Shown here: positions 28,563 through 38,062 of the stretch, one piece after another | How positions within the stretch are numbered: position 1 is the first letter of the stretch | Layout of the letters: every line of letters begins with the position of its first letter | From: Haplomitrium mnioides | Lineage: Eukaryota; Marchantiophyta; Haplomitriopsida; Calobryales | DNA length: 39,315 nucleotides | NCBI GenBank assembly: GCA_049999725.1 | Contig: JBNGIS010020609.1 | Coordinates: 1-39,315, forward strand | Reading direction: 5' to 3' | Translations under genes and position numbers: made by a program | The notes under the pieces: model-generated | The model's input: only the letters and a program-made list of their open reading frames with translations | Told to the model about the DNA's origin: nothing | The model's database searches: none

Positions 28563-31487
28563 AGCCATTAGTGCCTTGAAATGATCTACTCGCCAAATAT
28601 AAATACACAGCACTTGCTTTGAATCGCAAACCTACACAACTCCCTTTGAACCAATGTACAAAAACTATAAGTGCTTACAAATGATCTACTAGTCAATATT
28701 TGCCTAACAAGTGCTTTGAACCAATGTAAGAAGTCAAGACATACCCAACAAGTGCTTTCAACCAATATATCCAACAAGTGCTTGAACGAATGTAACCCAA
28801 CAAGTGCTTTCAACCAATACACAAGGATATATCCAACAAGTGCTTGAACCAATGTAACCCAACAAGNNNNNNNNNNAACCAATGTAACCCAACAAGTGCT
28901 TTCAACCAATGCACAAGGATATATCCAACAAGTGCTTGAACCAATGTATGAAGTCATCATGTACCCAACAAGTTAGTTAAGTGTCTAGAAATGATGCACA
29001 TAGGTAACATATACCTAACAAATGTCTTGAACCAATGTACTAATGCATGTCTAACCAAGTACTACTGCATGTCTAAACAATGTGCAAAGACATGGATATA
29101 TCGAATAAGTGTCTCGAACCAATGTACCAAGGTACACCTTGGTAAGATATACCCAACAAGTGTCTCGAACCAATGTACAAAGGCAAGTAAGATATACCCA
29201 ACAAGTGTCTCGAACCAATGTACAAAGGCAAGTAGGATATACCCAACAAATGTCTCGAACTAATGTACAAAGTCACAAGTGTGTCGAACCAATGTACAAA
29301 GGAAAGTGTCTCGAACCAATGTGTCACAAGTGTCTCGAACCAATGTACAAAGGCAGGTAAGATATACGCAACAAGTGTCTCGACCAATGTACAAAGTCAC
29401 AAGTGTCTTGAACCAATGTACAAAGGCAAGTAAGATATACCCAACAAGTGTCTCGAACCAATGTACAAAGGCAAGTACAAAGGCAAGTAGGATATACCCA
29501 ACCAATGTACAAAGACAAGTAAGATATACCCAACAAGTGTCTCGAACCAATGTACAAAGGCAAGTAAGATATACCCAACAAGTGTCTCGAACCAATGTAC
29601 AAAGACATGTAAGATATGCCAATAAGTGTCTTGAACCAATGTACTTGCATATAGCCGTGGTTATGCTTAGAACATAACTATGAAGTGTTTGAGCCAATAT
29701 AGGTTGGCAAAATATAAACATCAAGTGCATTCAATCGATGTATATGTACAATACATATCCATCAAGTGCCTTGAACCAATGTAGGTTGGCAATATATACC
29801 CATCTAATATCTTGAACTACAACTCCCTTTCACCATCATACTTGCATACAACCATCAAGTGCCTTGAAATGATGTACATTGGCAAGCATATACCCATCAA
29901 GTGCCCTAACAAGTGCTTTGAACTAAGTCACTTTAACCAATTTACGTGAAAAGTATACAACCATCAAGTAACTTGAAATGATGTACATGGGTATTATTTA
30001 CCCATAAAAACCCTAAAGTACCTTAAAATGATGTATATGAGCATTATTTACCCATTAAAGCCCTAATTAATATATGTAAGTAGTTGATACCCTAATTAGT
30101 ACTTTGAAATATACATTCAATATATGTAAGTAGTTTATACCCATTAGTACTTTGAAATGATGTATTTGGGCATTATTTACCCATCAAAATGTCTTGAACC
30201 AACCTTGCAAGCCTACCATATAACTATTAAGTGCCTTAAAGCAAAACTCTCTTGAATATATCTTTAAGCACAATTGCCTTGAGCCAATGTACTTAAAAAT
30301 CATGCAACTACCAAAAAATGCCTTGAACCAATGTGATAGGATATACCTATCAAATATCTTGAACTAATACCAACACATACTTATCAAGAACTTTGAACTA
30401 ATATAAGTAGGTATACTTATCAAGAGCCTTGAACTAATATAAGTAGGTAGGATACACCCATCAAATGCCTTGAACCAATATACTTGGGTATAATATACCA
30501 ATATAGTGCCTTGAACCAGTACCCATCAAGTGTCTTAAACCAATATAAGTAGGTAGAATATATCTATCAAATGCCTTGAACCAATGTACTTTGGCCTAAT
30601 ATACCAACCAAGTGTCTTCAACCAGTATATATTAGCAACCAATGTACTTTGGCAAAATATACCAACCAAGTGCCTTCCAACCAATATATATTAGCAACCA
30701 ATATATTTTGGCATAATATACCAACCAAGTGTCTTCAACCAATGTACATTAGGTGCTAAAACCCTCATTGAAAAAATATGTATGGACAATATAAACCCAT
30801 CAACTTTCTTGATCTAGTATACTTGGGTAGAATATACCCATCAAGTGATGTGAGAAAATTTGCATCAAGTATTATAAGAAAATTTGCATGAGTAGCATGC
30901 AATGTTAGTTGCCAACATATATCCAACAAGTCTCTTTAACCATTTTATATAGGGAACATGTACTCATCAAGTGCTAGAACCATCTTATATAGAGAACATG
31001 TACTCATCAAGTGCTAGAACCATCGTAGTTCAAAATTTACCCATCAAGTGACTTCAATCAGCGTATATGGGCATTATATACCCATCAAGTGCATTCAAAA
31101 AAATGTATATGAGCATCGTATACTCACCATGCTTATAAACCCACCAAGTAGGTAGAATATGTCCATCAAATGACTTCAAGAAATATATAGAAGCTCATAT
31201 TCCTATCTAGTATGTTGAACAAATGTACATTTGCATCATATACCCATCAAGCACTTTGAACCATACTTTGTGACCAAGATGATGTCATCAAGTGTCTTGA
31301 ACCAATGCACATAGGTAGTATATACCTATCAAGTACCTTGATGTCTTTGTGTCTTTGTATATGAGAAGCATATACTTGTTATGTATCTTGAACTACTTAT
31401 ATATAGCCATCAACTCCTTAAAAGTATACATGAAATCATACTACCATTAGTACCTTGAAACAATATATAAGAATAATATACCCATAA
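28563..31487. repeat. Minisatellite array, 45-bp unit, ~2.9 kb
   Basis: The consensus contains AACCAATGTACAAAGGCAAG and TAAGATATACCCAACAAGTG. In the core (about 29110-29630) units repeat at exactly 45 bp (for example TGTCTCGAAC at 29161, 29206, 29251), with some deleted units. Left (28570-28980) and right (29650-31480) parts are increasingly degenerate, keeping only CAAGTGCCTTGAACCAATGTA-like words. Because 45 is divisible by three, all frames stay open and give repetitive fake proteins on both strands. A 10-N gap sits at 28867-28876. Confidence 0.92.
28867..28876. other. Assembly gap (10 N)
   Basis: Ten N inside the minisatellite. Ten is probably a placeholder, so array length here is unreliable. 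Confidence 0.95.
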
Positions 31488-31765
31488 TGTAAAACAACTT
31501 AAAGAAAAATTCCAAGTGAGTAATAATTCAAAGATAACTCTAATAAGTTACTCATGTTAAAGGAGGAATTCTCTCAATAGAATAGTATCAATGCTCAATT
31601 AGCTCAACTCATAGATTCCTCCACATATCATCTCATCAATAATCTTCTCATCTCATCTAACATATAGTTACAACTATATGTTCTTATAATGAAACTAGAT
31701 TAGAGTTTATGATTGACTAATCTAATAACTTAGAGAATATTAACTATAACTATTATATCCTAACA
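31488..31765 (-). repeat. copia-2 3' LTR (278 bp)
   Basis: Bounded by TGTAAAAC on the left and CCTAACA on the right (TGTTAGG on the minus strand). The adjoining CTCCCCCTT marks the polypurine tract on the minus strand. The flanking pentamer on the array side is CATAA (31483-31487). It contains an inner near-palindrome (TAGATTAG...CTAATCTA, about 31691-31726). Confidence 0.85.
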
Positions 31766-31776
31766 CTCCCCCTTGG
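31766..31776 (-). promoter_or_regulatory. Polypurine tract of copia-2
   Basis: On the minus strand CCAAGGGGGAG directly precedes the LTR, the typical plant copia plus-strand primer. Confidence 0.85.
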
Positions 31777-31986
31777 TTGTAATATGGGAATGTTACAAAC
31801 AAACAAAAAGATATAGTTATCTAAGTTATACAAACTCCAACAACTCATCTCTTAGATGTTCCATGAGTTGTTCCTATGCAAGATAAATGTGTTGTCTCAT
31901 TAAAACCCTCTCATACTCCTGCGAAGGAAAGAGTACAACCACCTAGGTCTGCGGAAACATAGATGAAAAATAGCAAGAATAACATC

Positions 31987-33575
31987 ATGTCAATTGTCTA
32001 ATAGTCGAGAAAGTTGACGCAGACCAATGTCGTCACAATGGAGCCAATGAAGAGCTAGAGTGAATGCATGTGTAAATAAGTCGGCTCGATTGTCCTTGCT
32101 TGCAATAACTTGTACAGAAATAGTCTCATCCTGTTGCTCATGAGTAAAGAAGAATTTCGGCACAATGTGTTTGATATGGTCTCCTTTAATAAATCCCTTG
32201 GAAACCTGTTCAACACATGCAAAATTATCTTCATACAAAACAATAGGATTAGTCAAACAAGGCAAACCAGCATGTACACTTATATGATCAATCATCCTCC
32301 TAAGCCAAATACACTCTCTACTAGCCTCATACAATGCTGTAATCTATGAATGAATAGAAGAGGTACAAGTTAGCGTCTGCTTAATACTCTTCTTAGATAT
32401 AGCAGTAGGGCCATATAGGAATACATAGCCAGTTTGTGATTTTGCATCGTCTGGATCAGATAGATATCCAACATTTGCATAACTGGTGAGGATATTATCA
32501 ATATGTCTAGGGTAATAAAGTCCCATATCAATGGTGCCTTGTAAGTATCGAAAGATATGTTTAATCCCATTCAAATGCCATATAGTAGGTTGTGAACTAT
32601 GTCTAGAAAGCAAGTTCATTGCAAATGAAATATCAGGATGAGTTTGGTTGGCAAGAAACATAAGAGCGCCAATGGCTAAGAGATAAGCCTTCTTAGTATA
32701 TGTACTTTGATGCAAAAGTATGCCATCTTGTAAGTATTCAAGTTGAGGGCCTAAACAATAAGTGCTCTCGCCGATGTCCTTCATGTCAAAAAATTTCTTA
32801 AGCATTATAATAGTCTGCTCAAGTAAAGATTTATAACCAAAAAGATTAATACCATCAACATGAATCGCAACAATTGTGAATTTATAGTTGATATGTTTAA
32901 TAAATAAGCATGGCACAATTTTGTCATGGTGAAAACCCATAGCTAACATCTCTTCCTAAAATCTCTGATACCATATTCTGCCATTTTGCTTAAGTCCATA
33001 TATAGATCTCATGATCTGGATTGCATATCCATCCTTGGCCCACATGCATGGATTAATGTACATGAGAGGCTAAAGGCCTACTTGTTGATATCTGCATCAT
33101 AGGGACTATAGGTCCACGTCTAGTACTCACTCTACTGGACCTCATAGTGGTATGGTGTGTAGAAGTAGATGTATGGCTCTGAGGTTTCCCCATGGAGACA
33201 TGGTCCCCCTAAATATGATAGATATTCCTAGCAATTAACTCTGTGGGTGCTCTCATATAGATCTCGGTATCTAATATGTAATAAAGGTATGTTGTCACTA
33301 CATCCATCTGATGTATCATGAGCTCATGTGTTAGGGAAAAGCCAACTAGGTATCGGTGAGTGATAGCATCCATGACATGGGCATATATGAGATCAAAGTC
33401 TCTCTCAAGTATTTGTGTATAGCCTTTGGCTACAAGGCGTGCCTTATATCTGACAACTTTGCCTTTAGCATTACGCTTTTTGATAAATATCCACTGATAG
33501 CCTATCAGATAGGTGTCAAGAGGTGTGGGAACAACAAGTCGGAACACTTTCCTTTGGATCATAGAATCCAATTAT
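31987..33575 (-). pseudogene. copia-2 reverse transcriptase and RNase H, decayed
   Basis: RT starts near 33571 (MIQRKVFRLVVP...GYQWIFIKKRNAKGKVVRYKARLVAKGYTQ), then LMIHQMDVVTTYLYYILDTEIYM. After an unfamiliar stretch of ~140 bp (33055-33205) come SIYGLKQNGRIWYQRF (~32955-33010) and VAIHVDGINLFG, where the second catalytic Asp of the VDD motif is Gly (32851-32853). RNase H follows: YLSDPDDAKSQTGYVF (~32400-32465) and, after a stop, TNPIVLYEDNFACVEQ...IKHIVPKFFFTHEQ, ending at the LLDN stop near 31990. The protein is dead. Confidence 0.83.
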
Positions 33576-35085
33576 GAGTCCATTGCTTTTTCTCATGCTG
33601 GCCAATCATGGTTGTCTTGTGCCTCTTTAAAAGTCCTTGAATCGAGGGGAATATAAAAAATAGTCTGAGATATCATATATGAAAAATGATCATCTATTTG
33701 CACACACACACTTTCTCTTCCATATGGTCCTAGTATTCATATAGTGAATAGAAATTTCTTCATTTTCTGGGATCTCTATAGGAGAAACAATCGGTAGAGG
33801 GATAGGTGCAGTAGATGATGTTGGCACACCTAGAGAGGGTAATATCCTCTGAGTCAAAACTCTTTGTCGAGGTTGAGAGTCTTTGGCATCTAAATGGTGT
33901 ACTCTCTTTACCCTTCATGGTTGATCTTGTGCTGGTTTTGTCAACTCTTGCAAACGTGCAGGGGTATTCTCAGCATGTATGTGTGATCTAGTCACCTTTG
34001 TTATCTCATTAAATGAGTCTGGCAATTGTTCGATTGTTTTAGCTAAATATAAAAATCTCTTGACTTCATCCTCACATTGTCTAGATCTTTGATCAATCCA
34101 TAAAGTAGATGATGCCACCCATTGCAGTTCTTTTGGTATTGAGGATAATTTACTTTGTTCCTCAAATAAAGATGGAAAGATGTCCTAATAGAAATGGCAA
34201 TCTACAAATTTGGATTGAAAAACATCCATTGTGGATGGTTCCAGATAGTTTATAATAGAAGGAGAATCATATCCTATATATATGGCTTTCTGTCTTTGAG
34301 GATCCATCTTAGTCCATTTTGGACCCATAATAGGTACAAGGACTTGGCATCCAAAAATTCGAAGGTGAGATAAGTCGGGAGTAGTCCCGAAGGCAAGCTG
34401 GTAAGAAGTCAAGGAATGAAATGATGATGGCCAATATTTCAATAGTGATGCAACATGTAATGTTGCATATTACTCGTTTAGCAATGCCATTCTGGAAATA
34501 GACATGCGCAACTGAATATCTATGCTTGTGATCATGCAAAAATCATTGAAAGTCTTTGATGTAAATTCTCCCATATTGTCCACTCTTAGAATCATGATCG
34601 GGTTATCTGGAAATTGAGCTTTTAATTTCAGAATATGTGCTAGAATTCTAGGAAAGACTAAATTTTAGGTAAAAAGCAAAGAGACTTGTGACCACTTAGA
34701 TAATGCGCACATGATAACCAAAAAATATCGAAATGGACCACTCTGTGGGTCAATAGGACCACACACATCAACATGTTTTTGTTCAAGGAATTTTGGTATA
34801 TCCATAATAGTCTTGGATGTTGTTGGTCAAAGGACCAATTTTCCTTGGTTGCATGATCGATTGTAGGCTAACACTAGTAGGAATATTTTGGGTCACTTTC
34901 ATTATCTTATGAAACATAGTAGTACTGGAATGTCCCAAACGTTTGTGCCATAACTCTGATTGGTTGGTTTGTAGTGCATCGGTATGAAAGGTATGAATTT
35001 GCGTAGCATAGAACCCAAGAAGATAAGCAAATAGGGCTTCCTTTATTATCATACCCTCATGAGTCTTTTTCAAAATGTGTAAGAC
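33576..35085 (-). pseudogene. copia-2 integrase and linker, decayed
   Basis: The minus strand shows LWHKRLGHSSTTMFHKIM (about 34900-34955; the H-H part of the zinc site, Cys pair lost), core pieces around 34540-34720 and the C-terminal GPKWTKMDPQRQKAIYIGYDSPSIINYLEPST (34225-34330). A proline-containing linker (33915-34118) follows. All are co-linear with copia-1 at 18000-19350. Confidence 0.78.
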
Positions 35086-35536
35086 TTCCTAATCTCTACG
35101 AGTGCTAGTATGAATGTGGAAGTCATTGTCACGGATATCCTTAAAACTAATCAAATTCCTAGTAGCACTAGGGGCATAAATGGCAGATTTAATGTTCAGG
35201 ACTGTCCCCTGCAGTAAAATGATCGTCCTAGGTCCATGTCCTTCTTCAAGATTATTGCTCCCCATGATGGTCGTCATTTGTCGACTCGATGGTGTAATCT
35301 GAGAGAAGTAAGATCTGCATTTCAAGAGGGTATAAGTACTTCCACTGTCAATAATACAGGTTTTGTTGTCCTTAAGAGGCAGAATCTAAGAACTGCTGGT
35401 GATCATGTGGTTTTCTGCAAGATCGACATCATTCTGAATGTAATTACTCAAGGTCTCTTCCTTTTCCGAAAAGGTACCAAGAGTCTCTGGTTGTATAGCA
35501 TTGTGTTTACTCATGTTGTATAAGGAAACCAAATAA
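35086..35536 (-). pseudogene. copia-2 protease and truncated gag end
   Basis: The protease keeps the active-site triad context CIIDSGST (Asp codon at 35347-35349) and continues KCRSYFSQITPSSRQMTTIMG...IYAPSATRNLISF. Upstream, only the last residues of gag up to 35536 remain (LVSLYNMSKHNAIQPETLGT). The zinc knuckle seen in copia-1 is missing. Confidence 0.8.
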
Positions 35537-37234
35537 AACAGCCGCTACTTTGAACCAGGAACTAGCTACTCAAAACATGAACTTTTTTTTTTGGAAAAAT
35601 TGTGATTTTTGATCTAAAAAACATAAAAAACGAGGTTATTTTTTAAAAACAAAAAGTACATGAATTTTTTAGGTTTTTTTTGGCCGTTTCAACAAGCATG
35701 ATAGAGCAAGAGTCAATTTTGTTATGCAAAATCAATCAATGTTATTAGTCTTATGAAAATATTGGAAAACTCGAATTTGATGAAAAGTATTAAAATTATG
35801 GTAAGTTTTCACCAAAAAATTGCATTTTTCATTGATTACAATTCTAAGCCCAAAAATTGAAATACAAGTCACAAGAAACTATTTTCAAATATGTTTGATT
35901 GCATAAACTCTAAGCACGCGTAGACATGGTGCTCTTTCTAACGGTTTTTTCTAGCCCAAGGGGACTAGAAGTCAAGAGAATGAGTTTGCAATCGTAAACA
36001 CAAAAAAAAAAAAAAAAAAAACAAAACATTGCATGGATTTAGGAGCTCTATTTTAAAGTTCAAGCAATAAATAAGCTTTCACTTGTAGTTGAAAATCTAT
36101 GCACGCAAAAGTTAACATGTGCTTTAAAAAAGGTTTCAACATTAGAAAAAATTAATAATTCAACGAAGCATGTATACAAATGTATCATAGTTCAGAATTA
36201 AAAAGGTAGTAGCTAAGGAGATTGAATTAAGAGTGTAAACAAGAAACGTCTCCAAGTTTTAGACTTGATTCAACCAAACAAAGGTCTCAAGATCTACAAA
36301 AGAGTTTATGACTTGTGTACAAACTAAGTTGTAATTAGTAGTCTTTGTATGAAGAAGCTTGAGGGTTGTATATGAGAAGTAGAACTTGTGGAAGGCTTGG
36401 ACTTCCACCCCAAAGTCTATGCACACATAGGAATCCAAGCTCAATATGTGAACACTCCACCCCAAAGTCTATGCGCGCATAGGAATCCAAACTCGCCATC
36501 TGAACACTCTACAACAAAGACTGACAAGAATCGAGGTTTTAGGTTTCGCAGAAGAGTTTTTGTAGGCACGCCATTTCGACTTGCGAATCAAAGTCTATGC
36601 ATGCATAGGGTTCACACTTCTACAACCAAAGATACATACTATAAACGTTCTATTTTTCGCAACAAACTCTACGTATGCAAAAGATTTTGATTTCTAATTC
36701 GAAATCTAAAAGTAAGATAGGTGCAAAGCTCTACATCTGAGTCAAACCACGCTAAAGGTTTTAAGTTATACATCAAAGTATTTGAAAGAAAAAAATAATT
36801 AGTCAATTTGGGCAAATGCTTTAGAGAGACAATAACCTTAAACTCTTCTAGAAAACAATAAAGTTGGAAACAACATACTTACATTTTGGAGAAGAAAATA
36901 TTTTACAAAGAAAATGAAAATATTAGCTGAAGATTGAGTTTCATTTACAGAGAATAACATTCAACTTGGTATGATTTCTAGTAAAAAGCTCAAGGTGGCA
37001 AAAAAATTCAACAAGTTGCTTCAAAATATTCTCACGTACTTTATAAAATAATAATCTTAAATTAAAATATACTTGAAAATACAAAATATATAATAAAATT
37101 CTTAAATTACTTTAGTCACTTGTCTCGACTTCTTCGGATTCAGCTTCAGAAGATTCATCAAGATTAACTTGATCTGTCTCAATGTTAATTACAAAGATTG
37201 AATCTCTTTGAAACATTTCAAGATTGAGGGTATT
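35537..37234. other. AT-rich non-coding stretch with palindromic words
   Basis: No gene recognised. It holds homopolymer runs (T near 35586, A at 36001-36020) and recurrent words around (A)AGTCTATGC-GCATAG, described separately. The function is unknown; it may be the non-coding part of the mobile element whose decayed gene lies at 37235-38028. Confidence 0.35.
36405..36508 (+). repeat. Two 52-bp tandem units containing a 14-bp palindrome
   Basis: Units 36405-36456 and 36457-36508 both begin CCACCCCAAAGTCTATGC and end TGAACACT. The second contains the perfect palindrome CTATGCGCGCATAG. A partial third copy near 36588-36612 contains another perfect palindrome, CTATGCATGCATAG. Weaker relatives occur near 35905, 36096 and 36668. 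Confidence 0.8.
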
Positions 37235-38028
37235 TCATCTTTCATACTCAAATAGATTTAATCTAATGGTAGCTAGAGTTTTTTTCCTCAATTGGATTTT
37301 TTGGGTAAGAAAAAAAAAATCAAAAGACAGAATCATGATTTGTGTCACATCAAGTACATCAATATGTAACTTGGATTTATGTTTCCCTTTTGTTGCTACT
37401 ATGTTTTCTGAGAAGTATTATCCAAAAAATGCATCCTCAGCTTGACAAACAAACCATTGAACACGTACTCGTTTTGGGTTGGGGGGATCTTCCTCATCAA
37501 ATGACAGAACTTTGAGAACTTTGGCAACCCAAAATGGTCTGCCATTTGGATCTAGAGATGCAACAACACAAATAAACATTCTAGCTTTCATCTCATGAAG
37601 ATTGCCAAATTTATACTCATATCGAGTGTTGTGCGAACGAGTCCCTTCTTGCGGCCTATGTGCTCTATCATGGATTGCTCAATGTGTAGAAAGTATTTGT
37701 TGTACTGGAGTATCTTCTTCTATCTGTTGAGCATCAAGCTGAGAACCTAGACAAACATTTTGAGAATCATTACAAGTATTTGACAGTTGTGAAGGTAGAA
37801 AGGTGAATTCTTCTTTGAGTTCTTGTCTTTTTTTTCAAGGATGTAGGCCGTAGTCTCTTGTTGGACAAGAAAAAAGTCATTCCACCATTGAATATCAAAA
37901 TCTGTAAACAACTTGTAGCAATTCCTACTAATGTTGTCGCTTATTGAAAATACCACTTTCTCGGCATCCACTTCTCTTTCTTCCTTTAGAGATTGTTTGA
38001 TTTCAGAATATGACTTGAGAGGAATCAA
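37235..38028 (-). pseudogene. Decayed minus-strand gene of unknown family
   Basis: An ATG at 38028 opens 94 codons (MIPLKSYSEIKQSLKEERE...DIQWWNDFFLVQQETTAYILEKK). A slip in a run of eight A near 37830-37840 moves the frame to RQELKEEFTFLPSQL...LGSQLDAQQIEEDTPVQQIL. That frame continues, with only two stops (near 37678 and 37417), through MKARMFICVVASLDPNGRPF, then WVAKVLKVLSF, then VRVQWFVCQAEDAFFG, then KSKLHIDVLDVTQIMILSFD to a TGA near 37235. The FWVAKV...VRVQWF pattern resembles small beta-rich modules found in repeat-derived proteins; I cannot name the family. Total about 260 residues. Confidence 0.5.
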
Positions 38029-38062
38029 TATTGAACTGATGAAACCTACGACCAGAGGTATA
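38029..38062. other. Junction before B-d
   Basis: A short spacer ending in GTATA (38058-38062), the presumed left target duplication of B-d; its partner lies outside the window. Confidence 0.4.

Larger units (their letters stand above)
31488..35536 (-). mobile_element. copia-2: 5'-truncated Ty1/copia element, minus strand
   Basis: From right to left: the end of gag, protease, integrase, linker, RT, RNase H, polypurine tract and 3' LTR. Homology to copia-1 stops at 35536, at the GGAAACCAAAT word just past the protease, so most of gag and the 5' LTR are missing. The LTR end lies in the minisatellite. Numerous stops. Confidence 0.87.

Noticed and set aside
28991-29730. Several 80-156 codon frames on both strands in the minisatellite
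   Set aside because: They are translations of the 45-bp repeat in all frames, a consequence of a unit length divisible by three.
32963-32973. Reverse complement of TGGTATCAGAG, resembling a primer binding site
   Set aside because: It lies inside copia-2 RT where it codes WYQR of the GRIWYQRF block; no LTR end is next to it.
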